Source: Exobasidium rhododendri
Lineage: Eukaryota; Basidiomycota; Exobasidiomycetes; Exobasidiales; Exobasidiaceae
Assembly: GCA_026210745.1 (NCBI GenBank)
Contig: CP110631.1
Coordinates: 4,402,001 to 4,466,000 of the forward strand
Reading direction: 5' to 3'
DNA length: 64,000 nucleotides
Shown here: piece by piece, positions 1 through 11,820 of the stretch
Layout of the letters: the number at the start of each line of letters is the position of its first letter
Numbering within the stretch: position 1 is the first letter of the stretch
Notes under the pieces: model-generated
Database searches by the model: none
What the model saw: only the letters and a program-made list of their open reading frames with translations
Told to the model about the DNA's origin: nothing
Program-made: the position numbers and the translations under genes

Positions 1-1
1 C

Positions 2-991
2 GTTTCGCCGCACATCAAGCAGAGCATCGAATGCGGCGACATGAAAATCTCCTGCATCTCCTGGTTCGCCGAAGACTTTCTTAAGTTGCGACAAAAGTGG
101 AACATCAATGCCGACTTCATTGAGAGCATGAGTCGATGCAAGCACCTGAACATGATGGGAGGCAAGAGCAAGAGTGGCTTCTATTTGACTCTAGACGGGA
201 AATGGATTGCAAAACAACTCTTGAACGTCTGGAGCGTAGATGAAAAAGAAGCCTTTCTCGAATTCGCACCCGCCTATCTGCGCTATATGATGAACAGTGC
301 GGTCAACGACTGTCCCACGCTACTTGTCAAGATCGCAGGCGTCTACACGCTCAAAATCAAGAACGTGAAGACGGGAGAGGTGAAGCTGAAGATGAGTGTT
401 CAGGTGCTGGAGAATGTTTTCGCAGGAGATCAGGGGGAAAGCATTCGATTCGACATCAAAGGCATCAAGGACCGAAGGATCACCGTCAAGAAGAAGGATG
501 CATCCACCGAAGAAGAGGAAAGGGCACCGGTCTGGTGGGATGGCGAGTGGCTTGACTGCTTTCAAGCTAGGGCGTTTGTGCCTGAACGTGATAAGATAAT
601 ATTCAGGAAGGCTTTGCACAATGACTTGGCCTTCCTAACCGCCTCTAATGTGATGGACTATTCCCTTCTCATCGGTGCACACGAGCAGGAAGAGAAGGAG
701 AAGGAGGAGGAGAAAGGGGGGAAAGAGGGGAAAGAGGGGAAAGAGGGGAAAAGGAGAACTCCTGGACATGCAAATCGAACCACTGCCAACTTTCGAGTGA
801 GGATCGTGGACTTCTTAGGAGCGTGGACGCTGGTCAAGCAGATAGAAAGCAGTGGCAAGAAAGCGATCAAGAGCCAGACGCCGACTATCATTCCCCCGAA
901 CGACTACGCTCTTCGATTTGGTCAAGCCGTCGAGACGTACTTTATACCTTGTCCTGGCATCTCTTCCCCCATTATAGGAAATGTAGTATAA
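2..991 (+). CDS. FAB1: FAB1/PIKfyve-type phosphatidylinositol-3-phosphate 5-kinase, C-terminal fragment
   Basis: The frame is open from base 2, so the gene starts to the left of the window; 329 C-terminal residues are visible. They form the end of a PIP-kinase catalytic domain: an SWFAEDFLKLR block, GGKSKSGFYLTLDGK (activation region), RFDIKG, a VMDYSLLIG stretch and IVDFLGAWTLVKQIE, then the closing NDYALRFGQAVETYF segment. This order and wording fit the Fab1/PIKfyve branch, which makes PI(3,5)P2 on the vacuole/endosome, better than Mss4-type PI4P 5-kinases. A lysine/glutamate-rich insert with repeated GKE units lies between DYSLLIG and IVDF (about 690-755), encoded by a purine-rich repeat. 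No intron is seen in this part. The stop at 989-991 lies 163 bp from the stop of the convergent sugar porter. Confidence 0.85.
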   Translation, partial: VSPHIKQSIECGDMKISCISWFAEDFLKLRQKWNINADFIESMSRCKHLNMMGGKSKSGFYLTLDGKWIAKQLLNVWSVDEKEAFLEFAPAYLRYMMNSAVNDCPTLLVKIAGVYTLKIKNVKTGEVKLKMSVQVLENVFAGDQGESIRFDIKGIKDRRITVKKKDASTEEEERAPVWWDGEWLDCFQARAFVPERDKIIFRKALHNDLAFLTASNVMDYSLLIGAHEQEEKEKEEEKGGKEGKEGKEGKRRTPGHANRTTANFRVRIVDFLGAWTLVKQIESSGKKAIKSQTPTIIPPNDYALRFGQAVETYFIPCPGISSPIIGNVV

Positions 992-1154
992 CATGCGCGC
1001 AGGAAACAGTCATGCTAAAGTAGAGCCTTTACAAGAGCAGCTTTCATTGATTCTTATGAGACATCTGACAGAAAAGTAATCGAGAGAGGGAAAATGAGTA
1101 TTGATACATGAAGAGGGGGGGGGGATTCCTTTTGCCTTTGCCATCGGGGAAGAC

Positions 1155-3065
1155 TCAACGCCTCCTGTCCTTGTTGAACTTTACGATGTGGCTGATGCCG
1201 ATCGCACTTCGATTCGTGTCTCGGCCTGATTGCGGTACCCACTTCGAAGTCTGCCATGGCTTCAAGCTTCTGTTCTCATACATCTCATCAACTTGCTCCA
1301 AACTCAGTCCTTTGAGTTCGGGTACGACCAGGAATACAAACACGCCCGCAAAGCACATGACACTTGCAAAGATGAGCATGATGAAGCTGCCGTACTGAGC
1401 AGCGATTTTCGCGCTAAAGAAGGACAGCAGGAAATTCCAAATCCAATTCGTCGCACTGCAGAGACTGATTGATTTTGCTCGCAAGTGTTGTGGGAAGTTT
1501 TCCGAGCAGAAGATCCATGGTGTTGGACCCCACAAAGCCGAATAGAAAGCCAGGTGAATCACAGCAAAGGCGATGAAGGCGTTGGCGGCCATCTTCTGGC
1601 TCGGCGTGGAGACAGTGTGCGTTGGATCTTGATTGATTGCATAGTGTCCAACAAACGCGACGATGTATGCGCACGTCGCTTGGGCGAAAGCTCCAAAGAT
1701 CAAGGATCGTCTCCTTCCTATCTTCTCGATGGAGATTAATGCTGGAACTGTGCATATCAGTGAGACTGCTCCAAGAATGAGCTGGATGGCAAGCGGGTCA
1801 AGATCAGTGCCAGCAGCCTTGAAAAACGTCGGTCCATAATAATAGTAGAAGTTTTGGCCGCACAATTGTTGCAGCAGTTGAAGCATCATGCCTGTCAATG
1901 TTCTGCGCCACATCTGGTTCTTGGATGAGAAGCAAAGAGCATAGGCGGTGAAGTAATTGTAGCCAGCGAAAGCCTTTGATTCTTCTCGAAGACCCTCCAC
2001 CATTTCTGCGAGGTCAGCTTCCATGGCTTTGTCCCCACGCAGTCCTGCACCGTCGTCGACGAGAGGTACGCCGCGCATCTTGCACATGACTTCTCGAGCG
2101 TCCACTTCGCGATTGCGCTGAAGGAGCCATCGGGGCTGAAAGGGGAGGGGGGGCACGAGTAGTGAAAGAGAAGGAAAGTCTCAGCGAAAGCAATATTCAT
2201 CTGACTCCACTGCACCCCTTCACTCACGCTCTCGGGCAGGACTATCATGATACCGATCAACAGAATACCCCAAGCACATTGTAGTCCGACGGGAATACGC
2301 CAGCAGGCCGAGCTGGTAGTGATTTGAGCAGAGCCATACGAGATCGCATAGGAAAGAAAGATTCCAAAGATGATGAGAAGCTGGTAGCAAGAGACCATAG
2401 CACCTCGAATCGCCTTGGGAGCCGTCTCCGCCAAATACAGAGGCGACAGACCGCTCAGGGCACCGACTCCAAGACCAGCAAAGAATCTTCCAGCGTAGAT
2501 TTGACTCCTATTAGCTGACACTGTTGACAGCTCCCCTGAGGCCGTCTGAATGATGGCTCCGATAGTGAAGAAGACGGCCCAGACAAGCATGCTTCGTTTC
2601 CTCCCCATGAAATCGGATATGGGTGCTTGTGCTAGTGCACCAACAAAGGTACCGATGCTGAGTGTAGCCGTGATCAGGGAGGAGGTGTCGGGAGACAAAA
2701 TGTACGTCATTGTTTCCGTATCAAACTGTCCAAACGTCCTCTCAAAGGGCTCCATGATCAGACAGCCGGAGATGACTCCTATGTCGTAGCCTGTATGCCC
2801 GTTGGTCGCGCAAATAAGTCAGTGTCTCTCCGCGAGGTTCATTCGAGACATATTTACACGTACCGAACAGGAAACCACCTATGCAGATACCCAGAGCCAG
2901 TAGAAGGCTGTGCAGCGTCACTTGAGAGAGTGCACTACCTTCGTCGTCATCTTGGCGGAGTTGCATTTCGTTCTTCTCATCGACGTCGCTTGTGTGATGG
3001 TCTGTACGTGAGTGGTCCATCTTTTGGTCCGTCTTCTCGACCGAGGCAGAGGAGTGAGAGGACAT
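1155..3065 (-). CDS. MFS sugar porter (hexose-transporter-like)
   Basis: Three exons on the minus strand, 3065-2864, 2790-2228 and 2135-1155, give 581 residues. The first junction restores FLFGYDIGVISG, the TM1 signature of sugar porters, and the second restores VLPES-PRWLLQ (the PESPRWL motif); both introns have GT..AG ends. Also visible are GRK between TM2 and TM3, YAGRFFAGLGVGALS, LYLAETAPKAIRG, and a C-terminal VPELKGLSLEQVDEMYE (the PETKG family motif). The hydrophobic profile is that of a 12-helix MFS carrier of the plasma membrane. The start at 3065 is preferred because the upstream in-frame codon is only a GTG. The substrate cannot be read from sequence; hexose or another sugar is likely. 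A long CT microsatellite lies about 115 bp upstream of the start. Confidence 0.88.
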
Positions 3066-3174
3066 TGGGGTGGGAGTGAGTGTACTGCGGAAGGTATGTG
3101 TGGGGAACGGGAGCGAGGGTAAGAGATGGGGGATTGCGGGGCCCCTTCTTGCGAACCCCATATATGTGCTTTCT

Positions 3175-3222
<48 letters not shown>

Positions 3223-3779
3223 TTTGGAAAGATGCGTCAGGAGAGAATGGAGAGATCTCCGGACGGCCCGCCTAAACTTCAAACGGCGCTAAAGTGCACT
3301 TTCCCCACAAAAGTATATACTGCGCCTGTTCCATGTGGTGCTTCCTCGAGCGGCGGCGGCGTCTAATACAGATACGTGCTGATGAGCAGTCTACTAAGGT
3401 TGGGTCAAGGTACAGAAGACGACGAGAGGACAGTGGGTAGCCTGTGGGAGGCCACTTAGGCACACTACGACACACGCTTTTTCCCTTGTCACTCGGATTG
3501 TCAGTCCGGAAAATAAAAAGAGAAAAGAGAAAGGAGAGAGAGAGATTACCGAACGAGGAAGATGCAAAAGCACAATCTGTGCATGTGGGGCGTGCACACG
3601 CGCGCGTAAAAGTTAGAGATTTTGCAGTGGGGGCTACTTGGCTTACACTGCCGTACTGCACGGACAGTGAAATCGTCACATTGAACACCGCTTCTCGAGA
3701 GATTCCCGAGTGTCACGCATGCTCTCTTTCTCCTGCGTGTCTCTCTCGCTCCCTTGCGCCGCATTGCAGTGGATCGAGA
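3066..3779. other. Intergenic: sugar-porter promoter and 3' flank of the amidohydrolase gene
   Basis: About 710 bp lie between the ATG of the minus-strand sugar porter and the stop of the minus-strand amidohydrolase. Apart from the CT microsatellite nothing gene-like was supported: the open frames here lack family motifs and splice logic. The stretch should hold the transporter promoter. Confidence 0.5.
3178..3220 (+). repeat. (CT)n microsatellite
   Basis: About 21 uninterrupted CT dinucleotides follow a short TTC run. The repeat lies about 115 bp upstream of the sugar-porter start, in its promoter or 5' leader (GA-rich on the sense strand of the gene). Length polymorphism between strains is expected. 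Confidence 0.95.
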
Positions 3780-6700
3780 TTATACGTCCATCAGGTCCAC
3801 ACCGCGCTGTGTTGCAATAGCGACTGGCCTGGCGCCGTACTCAAAGGGAGACCCCTGCAAAAGGCATACTTACCGTCAGCGGGGTAAGCTTGTTACATGA
3901 TCTTGAGGAAGTACTCACATCAAAGGCTACGACGTCGTCTCCCACGTCCATATCGAGGATGTTAGCAAGACTGTACAGGCAGAGACGATAACATTGAGTA
4001 CATCAAGCCTCTCTCTTCCTGCACCTTTCCCATTTCATTAACTTACCCCGCACTTGCCAAGCCCAAGCTCTTCTCCCTTGACAGTCCAGCCTTTTCGCCT
4101 GCTGCAATCACATCCCAGAACAGCGTGCTAGATCGCCAAGCTTCATTGATCATAGCCCCTACTTGAACGCCTTCCTTGACGAGGGCCGCCAGTAGGGTAG
4201 TCTGCTTCGTGGCTGCCTCACTTGCCGACACACCACCGACCAAGACAGATCGACGAGCATCATACACTGTCGGCCATTCGATGGGCGTGATCAGCACTGG
4301 TATGCCTGCCTTTTTCAGTTGAGAAGGGAGAGAAGCCCATCCTGCCTCGTCTGCTCGTGAGAGGATCAAATTCGTCCGGGGGAAGGCTTTTTTGATCTTG
4401 ATCATCTGAGCAATCACCTCGGCTTGCTGTACGTTCACAACGAGGGGTAAGGTGCCGTTTGCTACTCTTTTCCAAGCGTTGTCATCGTCGTCTGCCTCAT
4501 CTGAGTCTAGCTTCTTCAAATCAGCACGGCCTTTTTTGAGCGCACCACGAATACTAGCGATCTGTTGTCCTATCGTCGGTTGGCTGCTCTCACTTGCCTG
4601 CCAGTGATCGATTGTAAGGTGAAGGGCGACCTCTTCCTTCCGAATAGCTCCGGCCGCAAAGAGATCTTCTACACCGGAACTGAAAAAAGTAGCGATGCCC
4701 TGTTTGATGCCTACTTGAGAGCTGGGCGGCGAGACTACTCCTGTCACTCCACTTGCATGAGCAAATCGTAGATCATTCCCTCCCAAGCGAAGTCCGTCCA
4801 CCGCTCGATCCGTGTCCGAAGTCAAGAGCGCCGCAGCATCTCCGTTGCGAGTAGCTGCCTCCGCAGAGATATCGGAAAGGCCGAGATCAGATCCAAAGGC
4901 AATGAGACCGGGAACGACGCTTCCTCCACGAAGGTCGATCATCTCTTCTGCTTCGAGCAAGCCAGGACAGGCGTCTCCACTCCCGACACAAGCCACTCTG
5001 CCATCAGAGAGGAGCACACTCTCGTGCGGCGCGACTTGTTGCACCTTGACCGCTTTCTCCCCTCGCTCGCCTTGTAGAGAATAGACCTGGGTGACGTTGT
5101 ACAGATGTACGCTCCTCACGGTGCGCTTCGCCAAGGGATAGGCAGACTGTTCCCAAGCAGCGATCCCTGGACCACTCTCCATCACTCTCCTGATCTCTGC
5201 AGAGTAATTTCCCTGCAACGGAAACGATGTCAGAGGAGATCTCTTCGAATCAACAGCAGCAAAGGATTCTCCCTCCACTTTCAGTTGCTGCCTTGTGCCG
5301 TCGATGATCACTTCGACAGGATTGGCTCCAAGTGCAAGAGGATTACGGTCCCACAAGACCAGATCTGCATCGAATCCAGCCTTGACTTGACCCACTCGGT
5401 GATCAAGACCAAGCGTCTTTGCTGCCGAGGAAGTCACACCACGTAAAGCTCGGCCAGCTGACAAGCCGAAATGATGGTTCTCTGAGACTTGAGACATGAG
5501 CCTTCTCGAATCAGTGACGGGATGGTCGCTCTTCATGTGCGTGGTGATGTTGTGACGAGCTAGAATAGTAGAGGCAAACGGACTTCCAAAGTAAGCTTCT
5601 GTCTTGTAGTTGGCATTGAGGGAGAAGAGGGCCACGGCTGGCGTTCCTCCGTAGACCTTCTTCAGGAGGTCAGGCACGAGATACGCTTCATGAGCATGAT
5701 GGAAGGCGGCCAATGGGAACTTAAACTCGTTGGTGTGCGCAACGTAGGAGGAAAAGTCTTCCATGGTGTAGCAGTGCGTGTTGACTTTTGTCTTGCCGCG
5801 CAGTACGTCCACGACTGCTTCTAGAGCTATATCATCCGGGAACGTTACGTTGTCGCCAAGATCTCGACCGCCATTCTGAGTCGCTTTCTCGCAGAAGGCG
5901 TCCTGTTCCTCTTTCAGCGATCTCGCACTGGTGAAGAGCTTACGCCATTCGAGGCTCTCGTCCATTCTAGTCATCTTGTACACTCTGCGAGGATTCTCAC
6001 CGCAGGCCATCTAACGAAAGCGAAAATTAGCATCTAGCTCTAAAAGCTTCGCAATCTCAAAAGTCAGTCTTCTCACCTTCATGTGGCGGAAGCTGCTCGA
6101 CCCATCTGATCTCTTCATTCCTGTCTCCTCTGCGTACTGATCCTCTCGACCTGACAAGCCTTCGCCGGGAAGTGTCAGAGATCGAGGAGGGTCAATCACC
6201 CTCCACCATCCGCCTCCGGAGACAGCCTTCTTTCCTAGCCTCCCCAACTTGATAGGATAGGCTTGTCCACCGACGTTGTTCGCGCTTCCTGGCAAAGCTA
6301 ATCCAGTCGTGATACCACCGGAAGCAATCGAGACGAAGCTCCAATCATGGTTGCTGACTCCGTCAATGGAACGCAGAGCGGGTGTTACTGGGCTTTTCAG
6401 CGAGTTCGTGTCGTCAATGCCACGCAAAGCAGGAACCCCGTCCAAGCCGGCATGCACATGGACCTGTGGGTGGATGGGGGAAGGTGGCAAGGGTTACAGT
6501 GTGAGCATGCAAAGATACGCGGAATAAAAGATGAAGGACTCACGTCGATGATCCCAGGAGTCATCCAAGCTCCATTGCCCTCGATCACAATAGCATTCTT
6601 GGGGGCACTTCCCTTGCCAGTCTTCTTTATGGACTTTATGATTCCATCAGAGACAAAGACGTCGTGAGACTCTAGGATCTCCCCCACATCCTCGCCTTCC

Positions 6701-7029
6701 GCCGGTTTTCCAGTCCAGATAGTGACGTTCCTCAGCAAGATCGGGGGACTGTCTTCGATAGCGCGATCAGAACGACTTCGTTGGTGAAAGTGGGGAGGTG
6801 GACCAGCAGGCACATGTAGAGAATTACATCGATCAACCGATCTTTTAAGAGTCGCCTTCTGACTGCTAGTCAATCTGCTCGGCAATTCGAGAGGGGTGTG
6901 AGCCAAGAGGGAGTCGAACGGGGTGAAGTAGAGACAGCCTACTATCAGAAGGACGAGGATTAGTTTGTGCCAGTGACTTCTAACGGGTGGAGACAGTCCC
7001 AACGAGTATGAGTCGCGCATAGTACCCAT
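3780..7029 (-). CDS. Membrane-anchored tandem amidohydrolase (imidazolonepropionase-like family)
   Basis: Five exons, 7029-6544, 6463-6077, 6010-4047, 3970-3919 and 3854-3780, join in phase to 987 residues. A hydrophobic segment near residues 20-38 (KLILVLLIVGCLYF) looks like a signal anchor, so the rest probably faces the lumen or outside. Two amidohydrolase-like modules follow. The first has PGIIDVHVHAG (HxH metal ligands), the PGSANNVGGQ loop, ACGENPRRVY, a NTHCYTMEDF block, a FHHAHEAY histidine cluster, and the closing GQVKAGFDADLVLWDRNPL. The second, from about residue 600, repeats the layout (LRGGSVVPGLIAFGS) but lacks HxH, and ends ANILDMDVGDDVVAFDGSPF. It may therefore be structural. 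The family hydrolyses cyclic amides or related C-N bonds; the substrate is unknown. The two short 3' exons were found by splice signals and motif continuity. Confidence 0.82.
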
Positions 7030-7741
7030 CGTTCCCGTTCACTCCTCGATCGGATGTGTGGTGTCCAGTTTCGAGAGACGTGAGAAAGAAGGACAGGAGG
7101 TGGGGCAGGCCTCTCGAAGCACGAGAAGAAAGCATGAGCTCGGACTAGTGCTCGCCAAAATTAGGACTCGCTCGCTTACATGCTCGCACGATCCGCCGCT
7201 CGCTGGGAACTTAAAGGCCGCTAGTGGTATGATGAGCATAGATTAGCCGCCAGTCTATCGTCGTCTTGCCTCACCGTCGTATCTCAGACAAGACAGGGAG
7301 TAGCGGGGCTCTCAAAGCATGAGTACAGATGACTTGAGTTGCCGAACGACCTTGCGTAGCCACAAGTGCTCAGCTTACCAACTCTCCGACCTCGTCTCCT
7401 CTTCGCATCTCAAAGTGTACGACAGGCACCACTACTACCAGACGCCCTCCGCGGAACAGCCGCAAAACCCCTTTTCTTTCCCTTGGAAGGGTGCCTTTGG
7501 CCTTCTAACCCCAATTGAAATAGATTATTAGTCTACTGGATCTTGTTTTGGACTATGACGACGCGTCTTTGAAGCCGAAAGTACTTCCGAATTGGAAATT
7601 TTGAAATTTGATAATTGCTCAGCTCAAAAAGATTCCGCCAAAGCCACCGTCATTTGCAGCTCCTTGGGCTGTGAAGGTATAAGACAGGGGGGTCCTCTCA
7701 GCTTGCCTATTCTTTTTCTCGATTCCCCGCATTCCCTTTGC
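7030..7741. promoter_or_regulatory. Divergent promoter region between amidohydrolase and CLD1-like hydrolase
   Basis: About 710 bp separate two genes transcribed away from each other. No conserved box was identified with confidence. An in-frame ATG at 7592 would add 50 residues to the downstream hydrolase, so the last 150 bp may be leader or coding. Confidence 0.4.
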
Positions 7742-9388
7742 ATGCTAGCTGCTCGCATCCTCTCGCCCTTTAAAAAAGCCTCATCCCGACTAGCCCTGTT
7801 ACTTCTACTGCCCCGACACTTGTCACACATTTCGAACATGGCACAGACTGCGACATCTCCAGCACCAATCGACGCTTTTGCTGATACCAAAGACGCCAAT
7901 GCTTCCGGCTCTTCGCTTCCTGCTTCGCCGAGTGAGATTCTGCCATCATGGATAGCGCCTGAGATTCCAAAGACGATTAAAGACTCCTTTTCAGCTTGGA
8001 TCAAGTCAGGAGATGGAGGGGCGAATGCTGAATTGCATCTATATAGAAGGACCGGCTACTTCGATGGAGCTGGTCTGAACAACGCCGCAAATGTGGGGCT
8101 CGGTACTGCCTTCCAGCAAGTGTCAAATAGCAAGAGCGGGAGCACAGCAGCATACGCTGATTCCTCAACGAGAGCAACAGTCGGTACTAAATTGAACCAG
8201 GACGGCAAGGTGGGCATCCTTCGAATGATCGACGTTGGCAATCCAGGACGGTCCTCTTGGTTCGGCTCTCCTTCACTTCGACAGATCAACACGCTCGAGA
8301 TTGGCACACCCACCGACATACCGGACCCTGCAGAGGACAAGATCGTTCTGTTACACGGATACGGTGCTGGCACAGCCTTTTTCTTCCAGAACCTGGCAAA
8401 CATGGCACAGCAGCCCAACAGCCGACTGTATGCTCTAGATTGGCTCGGAATGGGACGTAGCGCAAGGATACCGTTCCATATCAGCCACCATGATGCTAAA
8501 CAGACAGAGACAAGGGTAGCTGCCGCTGAGAGCTTCTTTGTCCAGGCTTTAGAGGATTGGCGAAGTAAAGTGGGCCTCGAAAAGATGACGTTGGTGGCGC
8601 ACAGTCTGGGTGGCTACCTCTCCATAGCTTACGCCCTCAAGTATCCTGATCATGTCTCTCGACTTGTCCTCGTCTCGCCAGCCGGAATTCCAGAAGGGCC
8701 TGGCGATGATCTCGCCAAGCACTCCAAAGATAGTGGCAAGGGAGTCGAAGCAGAATTACAGCAGCCGCAGGAGGAGCACGTCCCCTATTCAGCAGCAGAA
8801 GCAGACAAAGATGCTCAGAAGATGAAAAGAGTTTCTAGCAATAATCCCGAGCCCAGTGAGAAGACGACTTCCCCACCACCGAGGATGGGAACAAAGACTC
8901 GTAGTGTCCTTACCTTTCTCTGGAATCAAAATTTCAGTCCTTTTGGTCTTGTGCGCGGGAGTCTCTTCTTTGGCCCTCTGCTGGTAGGACGGTACACTTC
9001 TCGACGGTTTGGCACTCTTCCTGATGATGAACTGCGATCACTGCATGCGTACTGTCAAGCGATCTTCAGCTCGCGTGGTTCGAGTGAGTACTGTCTCGCT
9101 CATCTACTAGCACCGGGAGCCTATGCAAGACTTCCCATGGTGTCGAGGATTAGCGCTCTTCCCTCTACTTTACCTGTCAGCTTCATCTATGGGGCCGTGG
9201 ACTGGATGGACGTCGAAGGAGGGCGAGAGAGTGTAGAGCGATTGGCAAAAGCGGGTAACAAATTGGGAAGCACGTTTGTCGTTCCGAATGCCGGTCACCA
9301 CGTCTACCTCGACAATCCTCGGGCGTTTGATACACTGCTGGGACGTATCCTTACAGGCCAAGTGGATGGCAGCAGCAATGCAGCATAA
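7742..9388 (+). CDS. CLD1: CLD1/ABHD5-type alpha/beta hydrolase (probable mitochondrial cardiolipin phospholipase)
   Basis: Single-exon gene of 548 residues from the ATG at 7742; an in-frame ATG at 7592 would add 50 more. From 7742 the N-terminus (MLAARILSPFKKASSRLALLLLLPRH) is basic, hydrophobic and free of acidic residues, as in a mitochondrial presequence, which is why this start is preferred. The alpha/beta-hydrolase core shows LLHGYGAG (oxyanion loop), ALDWLGMGRS, the nucleophile elbow AHSLGGY (Ser288) and NAGHHVYLDNP with the catalytic His519. The HHVYLDNP ending is characteristic of the CGI-58/ABHD4/CLD1 group. In yeast CLD1 deacylates newly made cardiolipin in the inner mitochondrial membrane. 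A lysine- and glutamate-rich insert separates core from lid. Assignment to CLD1 rather than ICT1-like acyltransferase relatives rests on the presequence and is inference. Confidence 0.8.
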   Translation: MLAARILSPFKKASSRLALLLLLPRHLSHISNMAQTATSPAPIDAFADTKDANASGSSLPASPSEILPSWIAPEIPKTIKDSFSAWIKSGDGGANAELHLYRRTGYFDGAGLNNAANVGLGTAFQQVSNSKSGSTAAYADSSTRATVGTKLNQDGKVGILRMIDVGNPGRSSWFGSPSLRQINTLEIGTPTDIPDPAEDKIVLLHGYGAGTAFFFQNLANMAQQPNSRLYALDWLGMGRSARIPFHISHHDAKQTETRVAAAESFFVQALEDWRSKVGLEKMTLVAHSLGGYLSIAYALKYPDHVSRLVLVSPAGIPEGPGDDLAKHSKDSGKGVEAELQQPQEEHVPYSAAEADKDAQKMKRVSSNNPEPSEKTTSPPPRMGTKTRSVLTFLWNQNFSPFGLVRGSLFFGPLLVGRYTSRRFGTLPDDELRSLHAYCQAIFSSRGSSEYCLAHLLAPGAYARLPMVSRISALPSTLPVSFIYGAVDWMDVEGGRESVERLAKAGNKLGSTFVVPNAGHHVYLDNPRAFDTLLGRILTGQVDGSSNAA

Positions 9389-9835
9389 GACTGCCATATC
9401 CTATAGATTCAATAGACAGTGTAAAGCAATGTAATACCCCACAGCTCGTGTCTCTGAGCCATGCCATAATATAGAAAGGACCGTGTATAGAGTCTTCACT
9501 GTCTGCCTGCGATGTGGCTCTGTGTGTTGATGCTCTGTTTGTGGGCAGGCAGCTCTCCTCTGACATCGTGCCGGAACCTATTCTTGCCCCTTCGCTACAG
9601 TCTGAGTCTTTGATTAGCCAGCGCCATCACCCTCTGCGACCGTGCTGGCTAAGCAGGAGAGAGACAGAAATATCTTTTTCAAGTGATGAAGTAATTGCAA
9701 GCGGTGCCAGTCGACGGTAAAGGGAACACATGCTGCTAAATGAGAGGGAGTGAGAGAGGTGAGTTGTGATTTACAAAATGAAATGAATGAAGAAGAAATA
9801 AGCTGGAAAGAGCATTGATGAAAGCACGGAAATCA
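9389..9835. other. Convergent 3' flanks of CLD1-like hydrolase and IMP dehydrogenase
   Basis: About 450 bp between two facing stop codons. It should hold both 3' UTRs and poly(A) signals; AT-rich stretches such as AAAATGAAATGAATGAAG near 9776 fit this. No gene is supported. Confidence 0.4.
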
Positions 9836-11820
9836 TCAGGCGAATAACTTTTTTTCGTACGAGGCCAATCCGTGAACACCTCCTTCCGCCATGGCAGCTG
9901 CCGTTCGCAATTCAAATCGAACTTTTCCTGTGCCGACTGCGAATCGCAATTCCCGGACGTTCCTCACACCCATGTCTTGGAGGGAGTGTTGCAGGCCGGT
10001 GAATAGATAAGGAACGAACTTGGTGACACTACCCTTGTCTTGAACGGCACCGCTGACTCCTTGAGCGACTTTCACTTTGTCCGCTTCGCTGAAATATCGC
10101 TCTGCAGAGCTTTCAGAGCTGCTTGCAGTTGTGTTGCTTGAGGATGTGCCCTTGGTTTGGTGTTCCATAGCATCGATGGACCCCATTCCTCGATAGCCCT
10201 TAAGTCGCTGACCATCACGGTAGAAGAACACACCAGGACTTTCCGTTGTGCCCGCCAGCAAGCCTCCCATCATGACGGCAGAGGCACCCAGTGTCAGGGC
10301 CTTTGCAATGTGACCGACGTTTCCAATACCACCATCGGCGATGACTGGTACGTCAAACTTCGATGCGAATTCAGCAACGGCATGAACGGCAGTACCTTGA
10401 GGCCTTCCGACAGCCATGACCTCCTGGGTAATGCAGATACTGCCACTACCCATGCCGACTCGCAGACCATCTGCACCAGCGGCAATCAGGTTTGCGGCCT
10501 GTTCTCTGGTAACTACGTTTCCAGCAATCACGTCTACTTGCGGGAATGTCTTCTTTATCCATTGCACCATCTCGATCTGAAAGCTTGAATTGCCTTGGCT
10601 GCTGTCCAAGACGACGACATCCAAGCCGGCTTCCACGAGAAGTGCCAATCTCTCTCGGTCCGCAAGCCGCGTACCGACAGCAGCAGCACAGTAAAGCTGT
10701 TTGCTATCGGGCCTTTTACTTGCTAGAGGAAAGTTTTGGTTTTTCAGCAAATCAGACCGTGCCAACAGAGAGATGAGCCTGCCTTGAGCGTCGACAATGG
10801 GCAGCTTTCCCTTCTTACTGTCGCGCAGAATCTTGTTGGCCTCCTCCAAAGTACATCCCTGCTGAGCAATGACAAGGTCCCGAGTCATGACTTCAGAAAG
10901 TGGTGTCTGAGGATCGCGAAATTGGACATCACGAGCCGTGACGATGCCCAACAGCTTGCCATTGATAGCACCCGTGTCTGGCAAGAGCGAAAAGAAAATG
11001 AAGAAAGTCAGTAGTGTCGCTCTACAACAACAACAACAACAAAAGTCCGTCGCATCAAGTCGAGTCAGTGGACATAGATTATGTTTGATCCACACTTCAC
11101 CCAAAGGGTTTTTTTCGGAAGAACGAAGGTTACAGCAGATAATATATTTTCATCACAGGAAAGAGCAGCACTGCTCACGATAAAGAAAGGAGAAGACTCA
11201 CCTGTAATAGGAATGCCGCCAAAGCCAAGGCGAGACTTGATGTCCAAGACATGGCCGACAGTCTTCTTATCGTCCAGACAAAGAGGCTCCGAGATGAAGC
11301 CGTTCTCGTACTTCTTTACCTTTCGGACCATGTCTGCCTGTTCGACTGCGCTCATGTTGTTGTGAATGACGCCCATACCACCCATCAGTGCGAGAGCAAT
11401 CGCCATCTCCGTCTCCGTGACGGTGTCCATGGGAGACGATATGAAGGGTGTGTTCAGCGTAACGTTGCGTGTCACCTTTGTCTGGAGCGAGACGGTAGAA
11501 GCTTGAAAGTCGATGAAACCGGGCAAAACAAGGAAATCTAGCAAAGATCCATGGTAGTAGGAATAGTCCCGGGGTAAGAAGGCAGGATCTACTTGCGGTC
11601 AATGTCCTCTTTCCTTATACACACCATTGTAAGTCAGACCTCCGTGTGCCTTGGAGTCGACCAAGTCAGACATGGCGAGCCCATCGCCATTCTTGTATGT
11701 AGCCAAGTGAGCTACCGCTTGGGCAGCAGCCAAGGGTGCTGCACTCGTTGAGGCGTGATAGAGACCATTGTCCACCACTAGAGCCCGATTGCTCTTCAAA
11801 GACCCGTTGATGGCAGCCAT
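9836..11820 (-). CDS. IMD: Inosine-5'-monophosphate dehydrogenase
   Basis: Exons 11820-11625, 11537-11202 and 10977-9836 join to 557 residues, close to the usual eukaryotic IMPDH length. The enzyme oxidises IMP to XMP with NAD, the committed step to GTP. After a short N-terminus come [14 protein letters not shown] and SSPMDTVTE (start of the TIM barrel); a CBS pair ([10 protein letters not shown]...[10 protein letters not shown]) inserted as in the family; [10 protein letters not shown]; the catalytic loop [13 protein letters not shown] with Cys359; [16 protein letters not shown]; the flap GYRGMGS; and the C-terminal [17 protein letters not shown]. Both junctions restore conserved text. A CAA microsatellite (11028-11042) lies inside the second intron. 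The gene is head-to-head with RVB1, the two ATGs 288 bp apart, so they probably share a promoter. Confidence 0.96.

Noticed and set aside
7592..7741. Upstream ATG for the CLD1-like hydrolase
   Set aside because: The extra 50 residues show no family similarity and would bury the presequence-like segment. It remains possible but less likely.
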